The position numbers and the translations under genes were made by a program. Of a stretch of 21,162 nucleotides of DNA, positions 5,892-12,866 are shown piece after piece. The DNA comes from a virus. Location: the IMG/VR virus record IMGVR_UViG_3300022696_000136, positions 1-21,162 of that record. One strand, 5' to 3'. Within the stretch, counting starts at the first letter, position 1. Every line of letters starts with the position of its first letter. The notes beneath the pieces were generated by a model. The model made no database searches. It worked only from the letters and a program-made list of their open reading frames with translations, and had not been told where the DNA came from.

Positions 5892-7949
5892 ATGTTTCAG
5901 GGAAATCCTAGAATAAGAGCATGGAATGATGAAGTTGAAGTTACCAAAGAAATTCAATATGAGTTTCTTAGGTGTATGGAGGATATTATATATTTTTCTA
6001 AAAAGTATTGTAATATTATAACAATCGATCACGGTAGAATTTTAATAGGTGATAAATTAAGAGAGTATCAAAAAAAGATGCTCAAGGCTTTTTTACATAC
6101 ACCAAAGAATAAAAAAAATTGTATTGTTTTGGCACCTCGACAGTCAGCAAAAACAACAACTGCTGCAATATATATAACACATCAAATGTTATTTAATGAG
6201 GATAAAACTATAGCTATTTTAGCTAACAAAGAAAAAACTGCTATTGAAATTTTAGAAAGAGTTAAAGAGATTTATGAAGGGCTTCCATTGTGGATGCAAG
6301 TTGGTGTTGAGAAAGGTGGATGGAATAGAAAAACAATACAACTTTCTAACAAAATAAAAGTTATAGCGGAATCTACTTCATCAAGTGCTATTCGTGGTAT
6401 GTCTATATCTTTGTTATATCTTGATGAGTTTGCTTTTATTCCTTCTCATGTTGCTGATGAGTTTATGACTTCTGTATATCCAACGATTTCTTCTGGTAAA
6501 AAATCAAAAATAATAGTAGCGAGCACACCAAATGGAATAAATCATTTTTATGATCTTTGGGATCGTGCTGTTAGAGGAGACAACTCTTTTTATCCAATAC
6601 AGATAAGATGGAACGAACCACCAAATAGAGATGAAGAGTGGAGACAGTCTACTATAAAAGATATTGGATTGATTAAGTTTAATCAAGAATTTGCGTGTCT
6701 TCATGGTGATTCTGTTGTTGATATTATCGATGATATGGGAAATGAGAATAGAACAACTTTAAAAGATTTATATAATAGAGATAAGTTAGGAATAAAGAAA
6801 GTTAATGGTTATAAAATAAAAACTCCTTATGGCTATTGTAATTTTTACGGAATTGCTAAATATAAAAAACAAATTTTATATAAAGTTAGAACTTATGATA
6901 ATATTTTTGTTTGCAATAGAGAACACAAACTAATTGTTGGTGGGGAGACAGTTTTTTTAAAAAATCTTGAAGAAGGAAATTTTGTAACGAATTCAAATTT
7001 AGAGCAAGAGGTTATTTTAGAAATATCTAAATTGAATGAGAAAGATAATGTTTATGATATTTTGAGTGTTGAAAATAATGATCATAGTTATATATCTAAT
7101 AATATAATACATTCAAATTGTAAATTTATTGGTTCTACCTCAACATTAATAGACCCAGATATTTTAGAGAATTTGAGTTATAGAGACCCAATATCGTATA
7201 AATACGAAGGTCTTTTTCAAATATGGGAAGAGCCTGTGGATAATTGTGATTATGTTATAGGTGTAGATTCTGCTGAGGGTATTGGTAGCGATTTTAGTGT
7301 TGTTCAAGTTTTGAAAATAAATAACTCTAAGGATATTGTTCAGGTTGCTAAATATTCCAACAATTTTATAGATGCTTACAATTTTTCAAAAATAGTTATT
7401 GCAATATCAAAATACTACAATGATGCTGAATTAATGATTGAGAATAACAATGTTGGTAGAATTGTTGCAAATACTGTTTGGAATGATTATGATTATGGTA
7501 AAGTTGTTAATATGAATTCTAAAGAATTGGGTATTCGATCTACAAGAAAATCTAAATTAGATGGCAATGTTAATATGAAGAAATATATAGAATCTAATTG
7601 GTTAAAAATTAACGATAGGAAAACTTTGCATGAATTGAGTTTATATAAAGAAGTTTCTCCAAATGTTTATAAGTGTGGTAAATCTGATCATGATGATCAT
7701 GTAACAGCACTGCTTTGGGGATTATATTATTTGATAACACCGTTTTATTCAGGATATGATGATTCTATTAAAGATATTGATGCAAAATACAATTTAGTAG
7801 AACCAAATGAGCCAGTGTTCGTTAGTGATGAAGAAGACGTTGGGGATTATTTGGATGAAAATTTTGACGATTCTGAGATATATGAGGATGATGATGAAAA
7901 TTTTGATAGTTATTTGGATGAATTTGATGATGAAGAAGATGTTTTTTAA
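5892..7949 (+). CDS. 17: Terminase large subunit, T4 gp17-like, interrupted by an in-frame intein
   Basis: ATPase-nuclease motor that packages DNA into the prohead. The 685-residue precursor holds a 141-residue intein (269-409), leaving a 544-residue spliced enzyme (T4 gp17 is 610). ATPase domain: Walker A APRQSAKTT (81-89), Walker B LLYLDE (174-179, Glu179 catalytic), coupling motif VASTPNG (209-215). Nuclease domain: VDS with Asp459, IENN with Glu517 and HDDH with Asp601, matching T4 Asp401, Glu458 and Asp542. The intein splits the family motif FNQEFA/CKFIGS. The last 42 residues (644-685) contain 23 Asp/Glu and no Lys/Arg, an acidic tail I do not know from T4. AAGGG at 5884 and ATG 5892 set the start. 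It ends the neck and packaging unit, and a late promoter follows. Confidence 0.96.
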   Translation: MFQGNPRIRAWNDEVEVTKEIQYEFLRCMEDIIYFSKKYCNIITIDHGRILIGDKLREYQKKMLKAFLHTPKNKKNCIVLAPRQSAKTTTAAIYITHQMLFNEDKTIAILANKEKTAIEILERVKEIYEGLPLWMQVGVEKGGWNRKTIQLSNKIKVIAESTSSSAIRGMSISLLYLDEFAFIPSHVADEFMTSVYPTISSGKKSKIIVASTPNGINHFYDLWDRAVRGDNSFYPIQIRWNEPPNRDEEWRQSTIKDIGLIKFNQEFACLHGDSVVDIIDDMGNENRTTLKDLYNRDKLGIKKVNGYKIKTPYGYCNFYGIAKYKKQILYKVRTYDNIFVCNREHKLIVGGETVFLKNLEEGNFVTNSNLEQEVILEISKLNEKDNVYDILSVENNDHSYISNNIIHSNCKFIGSTSTLIDPDILENLSYRDPISYKYEGLFQIWEEPVDNCDYVIGVDSAEGIGSDFSVVQVLKINNSKDIVQVAKYSNNFIDAYNFSKIVIAISKYYNDAELMIENNNVGRIVANTVWNDYDYGKVVNMNSKELGIRSTRKSKLDGNVNMKKYIESNWLKINDRKTLHELSLYKEVSPNVYKCGKSDHDDHVTALLWGLYYLITPFYSGYDDSIKDIDAKYNLVEPNEPVFVSDEEDVGDYLDENFDDSEIYEDDDENFDSYLDEFDDEEDVF
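6696..7118 (+). other. Mini-intein in the large terminase (residues 269-409, no homing endonuclease)
   Basis: In-frame insertion beginning at Cys269 (block A CLHGDSVVDI) and ending at Asn409, followed by extein Cys410. Block B is FVCNREHKLIV with His345, though the usual Thr of TxxH is Asn342. Block F is VYDILSVENNDHSY with Asp389 and His398. Block G is NNIIHSN, so the residue before the terminal Asn is Ser rather than the usual His. At 141 residues it is a minimal splicing domain with no LAGLIDADG or HNH motif between blocks B and F. Removing it rejoins FNQEFA with CKFIGST, the uninterrupted gp17 motif. Class 1 cis-splicing is the expected mechanism. Activity is not proven by sequence. Confidence 0.93.
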
Positions 7950-7955
7950 TAAAAT

Positions 7956-7963
7956 TATAAATA
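7956..7963 (+). promoter_or_regulatory. T4-type late promoter of the tail sheath gene
   Basis: TATAAATA in ATTATAAATATT, six bases after the terminase stop. The expected start is near 7969, giving a 32-nt leader with AGGAGG at 7987-7992. A second near-match, ATTATAAATT (7977-7986), lies in the leader and lacks the final A of the box; it may be incidental. Confidence 0.83.
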
Positions 7964-8000
7964 TTTAAAATATACGATTATAAATTAGGAGGAAATATAT

Positions 8001-9815
8001 ATGGCTGTTAGAAATTTTAGCACTCCTGGTGTTTATAGAAGAGAGATCGATCTTTCAAATATAATTACGCCAGCAGGAAACTCTACAGGGGCTATTGTTG
8101 TTAGATCAAATAAAGGGCCTATCAACAGACCAGTTTTAATTACAAGCGATCAGGAATATATTCAGACTTTCGGTGAGCCTGTTTTCACTTCAGGAGCGAG
8201 TGATGTTACTCCATCTTCTTTAGCTGAGAAAATTCCAGATAATGGTTATGGTTCATATGCTGCGTTAGAATTTTTGAAAGAATCTGGGTTTTTATATGTT
8301 GCAAGAATGTATGATTCTAATGATAAATATGCTTCTGTTCAGATCGATATGACTTCTTTGGATGATACCTCAGATGCTTCTACGTACACTTCAGCGTTTG
8401 GAATTGCTGCAGATGATTCTCTAACAGTACCAGATAAATCTGATGAGATACAATCTATTGACAATCAATCGTTAGCTGTTGGGTATGAGTTGTTAGTTTC
8501 TTCTCTTTTCCCTGGTGAAGATGGAAATGATATTGCTATTACTTTAGAAACATTTTCAACTTCTGCGGATTGGAGATATAATTACGATGATTTCACATCG
8601 GCTACTGACGCTTCTTCTTATCCTATTGGAAAAGAAATTGTTAAGATTGAAGTTTATGTTAATGAAAATGAAAATAAAACTTGGTCACAAATAAAAACAG
8701 AAATTTCAGCACAAATGGCTAACGACACGAGTTTAGTATTGAGTGATTTTATTACTCCAGTGGAAACTTGGTATGTTAGTACAAGAGACTTGTTGGATGC
8801 TAATAAAAATCAATTAAAAGCATCTACAGTTATAAATGGTAATTCATCATATATTTATGTTAAGGAAACTGGTGTTACTCCTACGAGTGGTTACGTTCCT
8901 GATAATGCTAAAAACATTATTGCTCTTTCTGGTGGTGTAGTTAGCTCTAATAAATCTGGTCTTAGTACTTCAGATGAGTCTAATGCTCAAACTGCATGGG
9001 ATTTGTTTAGTGATAGAAATAAAGTTCGCGCTCAGATTTTTATTCTTCCAGATTATAGAATGTCAGTTAAAAAATATGTTGCATCGATAGTATCAAGAAG
9101 AAAAGATGCTATTTTAATTACCCAGTCTGGTGATGTTACTGTTAAAACAGATTCTGGAATAATTTCAGATGAGACTTTTGGTTATGTCAATCCTTCATAC
9201 GTTGCATTATATGCTGGATATGATAGAATTGTTGATGTTTTTAACAATAAAAAAGTGTTTTTACCAAAGTGTATTTTTGCTGCAAAGGCTTGTGTTAGAA
9301 CAGATAATGAGCTGAATGTTTGGGATGCTCCAGCTGGTACTCGAACAGGAATTCTTAGTTCTTTAGATCAATCTGTAGTTTTTACAGATGAGCAAATTGG
9401 TAATTTATATAATAGAAATATAAATACTTCTAAAAGGATTGAGGGTGTTGGACACGTTTTATGGGGACAAAAAACAGCACAACTAAAAGCATCAGCTTTG
9501 AATAGAATTAATGTTAGGCGTTTGTTAATATTTTTACAGAATAGTATAGAACCTCTTCTTCAAGATTTTCTATTCACGCCAAATAATGCGGCAACTAGAT
9601 TAAGAGTTTTTACTTTGTTAGATAAATTTCTTGCTGGTGTTCAATCTGAAGGCGGGTTGCAAGAATATCAAGTTATTGTTGATGAGAGTAATAATACTCC
9701 ACAGGTTATAGAGAACAATCAATTAATAGTAGACATGAGAGTTAATCCTACAAGAACAACTGAATTTATTCAATTTAGAACTATTGTGGTTAACGAAGGT
9801 GTTGAATTTGTATAA
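8001..9815 (+). CDS. 18: Contractile tail sheath protein, T4 gp18-like
   Basis: Polymerises around the tail tube and contracts at infection to drive the tube through the envelope. The 604 residues (T4 gp18 is 659) begin with the sheath signature FSTPGVYRREID (6-17), then GNSTGAIVVRSNKGPINRPV and a TFGEP box near 57. The C-terminal assembly domain is recognisable: GVGHVLWGQKTAQ, then ALNRINVRRLLIFLQNSIEPLLQDFLFTPN (about 498-527), followed by the final beta-strand part with VNPTRTTEFIQFRTIV. The middle (about 110-320) is the variable, surface-exposed part. Own late promoter and AGGAGG ribosome site fit high expression. The tube gene follows after 35 bases. Confidence 0.96.
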   Translation: MAVRNFSTPGVYRREIDLSNIITPAGNSTGAIVVRSNKGPINRPVLITSDQEYIQTFGEPVFTSGASDVTPSSLAEKIPDNGYGSYAALEFLKESGFLYVARMYDSNDKYASVQIDMTSLDDTSDASTYTSAFGIAADDSLTVPDKSDEIQSIDNQSLAVGYELLVSSLFPGEDGNDIAITLETFSTSADWRYNYDDFTSATDASSYPIGKEIVKIEVYVNENENKTWSQIKTEISAQMANDTSLVLSDFITPVETWYVSTRDLLDANKNQLKASTVINGNSSYIYVKETGVTPTSGYVPDNAKNIIALSGGVVSSNKSGLSTSDESNAQTAWDLFSDRNKVRAQIFILPDYRMSVKKYVASIVSRRKDAILITQSGDVTVKTDSGIISDETFGYVNPSYVALYAGYDRIVDVFNNKKVFLPKCIFAAKACVRTDNELNVWDAPAGTRTGILSSLDQSVVFTDEQIGNLYNRNINTSKRIEGVGHVLWGQKTAQLKASALNRINVRRLLIFLQNSIEPLLQDFLFTPNNAATRLRVFTLLDKFLAGVQSEGGLQEYQVIVDESNNTPQVIENNQLIVDMRVNPTRTTEFIQFRTIVVNEGVEFV

Positions 9816-9850
9816 AAATATTTATAAGCATAGATTAGGAGATATTAAAA

Positions 9851-10402
9851 ATGCCTAAATTTTCAATAGAAAGTCGTTCTAAAAATATACCAGATATTTT
9901 TAGGTCATTTAAATGGGAATTGTCTATTCCTGAGATTTCAATAGTGGCTCCTTCTTTTGTCAATGAAGAAGGTTTTACTATTAGAGCAAGAAGTGTTTCA
10001 ATCCCTCAGAGAGGTGTTGAAGTTATTGAAAGCAATTTTATGGGAATGAAACAGATATTTCCTGGTAGAAATAATTTTGCTAATACTGTTACTGTTACGT
10101 TAGAAGAAACAGAAGACATGTTGGTTACTAAGGGTCTTTATGAATGGCAACAAAGAATTTTTAATATTGATCCTGATTCTGACAACAATGGTGGCTCAGA
10201 GGTAGAAAGAAAAAGAGAATTGACAACGGACATCTTTTTAAAAGCATATAAATATAATAATGATCAGACTGATAGAATGTTTAGACTTTTCAATGCTTTT
10301 CCACAAGATGTTGCCGAAGTAGCTCTTGATTATACTGGAAATGAGGCCGTCCAATATTCTGTTACTTTTTATTATGATTTTCATAAATTAATAGAATCTT
10401 AA
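9851..10402 (+). CDS. 19: Tail tube protein, T4 gp19-like
   Basis: Hexamer-ring protein forming the inner tube of the contractile tail. 183 residues (T4 gp19 is 163). Features typical of the tube fold are visible: FKWELSIPE (20-28), a long strand region IRARSVSIPQRGVEVIES with the SVSIP turn, NTVTVTLEETED, and a closing AEVALDYTGNEAVQYSVTFYYDF. AGGAG at 9837-9841 sets ATG 9851. It directly follows the sheath gene, as in T4. The 35-base gap contains TTTATAAGCAT (9822-9832), a poor match to the late box, so expression may come from the sheath promoter. Two further proteins with the same fold signature follow at 10788 and 11326. Confidence 0.93.
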   Translation: MPKFSIESRSKNIPDIFRSFKWELSIPEISIVAPSFVNEEGFTIRARSVSIPQRGVEVIESNFMGMKQIFPGRNNFANTVTVTLEETEDMLVTKGLYEWQQRIFNIDPDSDNNGGSEVERKRELTTDIFLKAYKYNNDQTDRMFRLFNAFPQDVAEVALDYTGNEAVQYSVTFYYDFHKLIES

Positions 10403-10405
10403 TTA

Positions 10406-10786
10406 ATGAATAAATTTGTTAGTTTTTTAAAGGAAAATAAAACATTCAAACCGCCGGTTAATGTAGCTAAGGAAGCAGAAAAAGGTCTAGAATATAGAAA
10501 GAAGGCTGGTGGTGAGGGTGGTTTGTCTAACAAAGAAGCATCTAAGGCTGGTGTTGGTTCTGGTGTTCAGAGAGCTGTTAATTTAAAAAATAGAGATGAA
10601 ATTACACTTTCTACAATAAAAAGAATGAGTTCTTTTTTTGCCAGACATGAAAAAAATAAATCAGTATCTCCTGAGAACAAAGATGAGCCGTGGAAAGATA
10701 AGGGTAGAGTAGCTTGGTTGTTGTGGGGTGGTGATTCTGGAAAAAAGTGGGTAGATGATATTTTATCTAATTTAGAGAAAAAATAA
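10406..10786 (+). CDS. Small basic protein with conserved GGEGGL...RHEKNK...AWLLWGGD domain
   Basis: A 126-residue protein between two tube-type genes. Visible parts are an N-terminal MNKFVSFLKEN resembling a capsid-targeting peptide (LKE at 8-10 is a possible prohead-protease site), KAGGEGGLS (33-41), GVGSGVQRAVNLKNR (49-63), IKRMSSFFARHEKNK (71-85) and GRVAWLLWGGDSGKKW (100-115). The last blocks belong to a small domain that I recall in many phage head or maturation proteins and some bacterial proteins (pattern ...RMxxFFxRHxxxK...GRxAWxxWGGDxGxxW). I know of no established function. No clear ribosome site precedes ATG 10406; the gap to the tube gene is 3 nt, so coupling is likely. Head-internal protein is the best guess, held loosely. 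Confidence 0.8.
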   Translation: MNKFVSFLKENKTFKPPVNVAKEAEKGLEYRKKAGGEGGLSNKEASKAGVGSGVQRAVNLKNRDEITLSTIKRMSSFFARHEKNKSVSPENKDEPWKDKGRVAWLLWGGDSGKKWVDDILSNLEKK

Positions 10787-10787
10787 A

Positions 10788-11324
10788 ATGTTTCACATAG
10801 AAAATAGAAGTAAAAACTTACCAAATCCAGCAACAACTTTTATGTGGGAATTGCATATTCCTAACATAAATGACATTTTGGGTTCTTATGAAAATGAAGG
10901 TTTTATAGTTAGATGTAGGAGTGTTAGTATACCATCGAGAACTACAGAACCAATTGAGACCTTTTTTTTAGGTCATAAAAAAACTTTTTCTGGAAGAACT
11001 CAATTTTCAAATATAATAAATGTTTTATATGAAGAAACCGAAGATTTATATATAACAAAAAGTTTATATAATTGGATGGAAAAAATAGAGTCTATTGATC
11101 CTGAAGATTCTGAAAGAGGAACATCTAAATCATATTTACAAAAAAATTTAAATTCTGATCTTTTCCTTTTTTTGTATGGTTATAATAAAAGAAAATTAGA
11201 TAAAAAAATAAGATTTCATAATGCGAGGCCACAATCTTTAGATGAGGTTAATTTAGATTACACCGACAACTCAGCAATAAAGTTTTCTGTAAATTTTCAC
11301 TTTGATTTTTGGAGTCTTGTGTAA
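10788..11324 (+). CDS. Second tail-tube-fold protein, gp19 paralogue (possible baseplate-proximal tube ring)
   Basis: 178 residues that align over their whole length with the 9851 product: HIENRSKNLPNPATTFMWELHIP against SIESRSKNIPDIFRSFKWELSIP, RCRSVSIPSR against RARSVSIPQR, EETEDLYITKSLYNWM against EETEDMLVTKGLYEWQ, and VNLDYTDNSAIKFSVNFHFDF against VALDYTGNEAVQYSVTFYYDF. It is therefore a clear paralogue of the tube protein. In T4 and other contractile systems, special tube-like rings (gp54, gp48; Afp5 type) join the main tube to the baseplate, which is the likely role here. It starts 1 nt after the upstream stop with only a weak GAGA ribosome site, consistent with lower expression than the main tube. 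Confidence 0.88.
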   Translation: MFHIENRSKNLPNPATTFMWELHIPNINDILGSYENEGFIVRCRSVSIPSRTTEPIETFFLGHKKTFSGRTQFSNIINVLYEETEDLYITKSLYNWMEKIESIDPEDSERGTSKSYLQKNLNSDLFLFLYGYNKRKLDKKIRFHNARPQSLDEVNLDYTDNSAIKFSVNFHFDFWSLV

Positions 11325-11325
11325 T

Positions 11326-11979
11326 ATGCCTAAAGGTGTTAATAGTTTACAATTAAAAGGATTTTATAGTGATTTAAATTTGAAGACTATCCAAAAGTCT
11401 TATAAATTTTATGTTTCAATTTTTGATGATAATGATCCGAGAAAAAAAGAGTTAGTAAAAGAAATTGGTGCGATGCCACCAATAGCAAATTGGCACGTTA
11501 AAAATGTAACTATTCCTCAGTATTCTTTTGAAAAGGTTTTGTTGAATTATGGGCCTATTGTCAAATCTATACCCGCTATGAATTTTGAGGGTTTTGATAT
11601 TAAGATCGATTTTGAAGAAGATGAGTTTGGAACAATTCAGTATTTTATTAATTGGTGTCAGTCTAAAATAATTAGAAAAGATGGTACGTATAGATCGCAG
11701 TTAGAAAATAGAATATCCAATCTTATAATTGAAACTGAAGATGACTATGGAGTGCCAATAAATATTTTTTGGTATAAAGATGTTTACTTTTTAAATTCTT
11801 CTGAAGTTTCTTTTGATTATGCATCAAACGAATCTATAACACATAGTGTAACATTTGCTGCAGACATTCAACAAGTTTTTCCACTTAAAGCGTTTCCTCT
11901 TGCCGCATTCAAGTCTGCTATACAGCTTGGTGCTTCACAAGCTAATGAGGTTCTTTCTAGTTTGAAAAATTCTATTTAA
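11326..11979 (+). CDS. Third tube-like protein, probable baseplate tube initiator (gp54-type role)
   Basis: 217 residues from ATG 11326, two bases after the previous stop; GGAG at 11311-11314 lies upstream. The frame runs back to 11302 inside the previous gene, but that start would overlap and has no ribosome site. Divergent from the other two, it keeps the tube-fold order: an N-terminal strand KSYKFYVSIFDDND, VKNVTIPQYSFEKVLL with the characteristic turn, FEGFDIKIDFEEDEFG, a helix QYFINWCQSKI, and the closing FLNSSEVSFDYASNESITHSVTFAADI, matching the DYTGNEAVQYSVTF motif of the tube. The extra C-terminal 30 residues are Ala/Leu-rich and helical. Location at the end of the tube cluster and before the baseplate genes suggests the ring on which the tube nucleates. 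Function is inferred. Confidence 0.8.
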   Translation: MPKGVNSLQLKGFYSDLNLKTIQKSYKFYVSIFDDNDPRKKELVKEIGAMPPIANWHVKNVTIPQYSFEKVLLNYGPIVKSIPAMNFEGFDIKIDFEEDEFGTIQYFINWCQSKIIRKDGTYRSQLENRISNLIIETEDDYGVPINIFWYKDVYFLNSSEVSFDYASNESITHSVTFAADIQQVFPLKAFPLAAFKSAIQLGASQANEVLSSLKNSI

Positions 11980-12008
11980 TAGAATAATTGTTTCATAGAA
12001 TTTTTTTT
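11965..12008 (+). terminator. Weak hairpin terminator behind the tube cluster
   Basis: AAAAATTCTAT (11965-11975) pairs with ATAGAATTTTT (11995-12005), with a 19-nt loop, followed by T up to 12008. The left arm can instead pair with ATAGAAT at 11979-11985 to form a tight competing hairpin with a three-base loop. The stem is AT-rich, so termination is probably partial. It overlaps the last codons of the third tube-like gene and lies just before the next late promoter. Confidence 0.55.
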
Positions 12009-12012
12009 AAAT

Positions 12013-12020
12013 TATAAATA
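12013..12020 (+). promoter_or_regulatory. T4-type late promoter of the baseplate and tape measure unit
   Basis: TATAAATA in ATTATAAATACT. The expected start is near 12026 and the leader about 37 nt. It is the last promoter of the ATTATAAATA class in the window, so the genes from 12063 to the fibre are probably one transcription unit. Confidence 0.8.
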
Positions 12021-12062
12021 CTAATGAATATGTTTTACACCTAAAATTATTGAGGTTTGATT

Positions 12063-12866
12063 ATGAAAGTAGTTGATAATACTCCAAATGAGAAAAAAGT
12101 AATTCAAAAGCAAGAAACATTACAAGAGAAAAGTGAATCGTTTTTTGAGATTGATGATTTACCAAGTAGAAATTATTTCTATCCAGAAGGTGTTGTTATT
12201 GAGGGAAGGCGTTTAAAAGTTTTGGAAGCTAAAAAATTAGCATCTATAAATGAAGTTAATTATAATTCTGTTATAAATGATGTTTTAAGAAGATGTATAA
12301 GAGGGATTGATATTAATGATTTGTTAGTAGAAGATAAGTTATTTTTAATATTTTGGTTGAGAGCCAACACGTATAGAAGTTCTGGATATGAAATAGATTT
12401 TGAGTGCCCACTTTGTGGAGGAAAATCGAGTTATCATTTTGAACTAGATAAGTTAAATGTTAAATATCTTAAAGAAGATTTTTCTGATGATGATTTAGTT
12501 TTAACATTACCAGAGAGTGGTGATGTGATTAAATATAATTTTTTGAGAGTTAGAGATGAGAAAAAATCTGAGCAGTTTAAGAAACAATTTGGAAATATTG
12601 TTTCTGATTTAGATTCTGATTTGGTTGATGTTACTCAGTTGATTGATACCATAAACGATGAAAAATTAAAACCTGTAGATGTGTATAATTATTTAATTGA
12701 AGAATTAAATCCAGATGATTTTTCGTATCTACTTTCTTATATAAAAGAAAAGGGATGTGGTGTTGAAAATTATGTGACAGTTGATTGTCCACACTGTGGA
12801 GGTGCCCCTGATATTGGGGTTGTGTTTCTCGGAGATTTCTTTCTTCCCGAATATAGATTTAGATGA
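12063..12866 (+). CDS. Baseplate hub assembly protein, T4 gp26/gp51-type, likely tail assembly chaperone
   Basis: 267 residues with two CPxCG zinc-knuckle motifs, CPLCG (115-119) and CPHCG (242-246), flanking a mixed alpha/beta middle. This matches the T4 baseplate assembly family (gp26/gp51 type) as I know it: an N-terminal strand pair (GVVIEGRRLKVLEAKKL), helical SVINDVLRRCIRGIDINDLLVEDKLFLIFWLRANTY (69-104), a knuckle, a regulatory domain, then a second knuckle. T4 gp26, gp28 and gp51 help build the hub and are not major virion parts, consistent with a chaperone role. ATG 12063 is preferred (TGAGG at 12051-12055); the frame extends back only to TTG 12057. The ORF stops five codons after a CCC-G stretch (12846), beyond which the +1 frame is open and seems to continue the protein. 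It lies directly before the tape measure gene, the usual place of frameshifted tail chaperones. Which of gp26 or gp51 it represents is unclear. Confidence 0.82.
   Translation: MKVVDNTPNEKKVIQKQETLQEKSESFFEIDDLPSRNYFYPEGVVIEGRRLKVLEAKKLASINEVNYNSVINDVLRRCIRGIDINDLLVEDKLFLIFWLRANTYRSSGYEIDFECPLCGGKSSYHFELDKLNVKYLKEDFSDDDLVLTLPESGDVIKYNFLRVRDEKKSEQFKKQFGNIVSDLDSDLVDVTQLIDTINDEKLKPVDVYNYLIEELNPDDFSYLLSYIKEKGCGVENYVTVDCPHCGGAPDIGVVFLGDFFLPEYRFR
12843..12849 (+). promoter_or_regulatory. Candidate +1 frameshift site (CTT CCC G)
   Basis: In the 12063 frame the codons CTT CCC GAA are read as Leu261-Pro262-Glu263. A +1 slip of the prolyl-tRNA from CCC to CCG would leave the five-codon route to TGA 12864 and enter the open +1 frame (AAT ATA GAT TTA GAT). 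CCC is the base context of known +1 shifts (for example the Listeria phage PSA CCC-TGA site). It is a rare Pro codon among the CCA/CCT choices of these genes. GGAG at 12831-12834 lies 11 bases upstream. Programmed shifting is a hypothesis; a one-base natural indel or sequencing error near CCC would look the same. Confidence 0.5.

Noticed and set aside
6696-7118. The terminase insertion as a homing endonuclease gene or group I intron.
   Set aside because: It is in frame, has intein blocks A, B, F and G, and has no LAGLIDADG, GIY-YIG or HNH motif. RNA splicing is not needed to restore the frame.
9822-9832. TTTATAAGCAT as a late promoter for the tube gene.
   Set aside because: Two of the eight core bases differ from TATAAATA and the shared flank is absent. 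Sheath-promoter transcripts can cover the gene.
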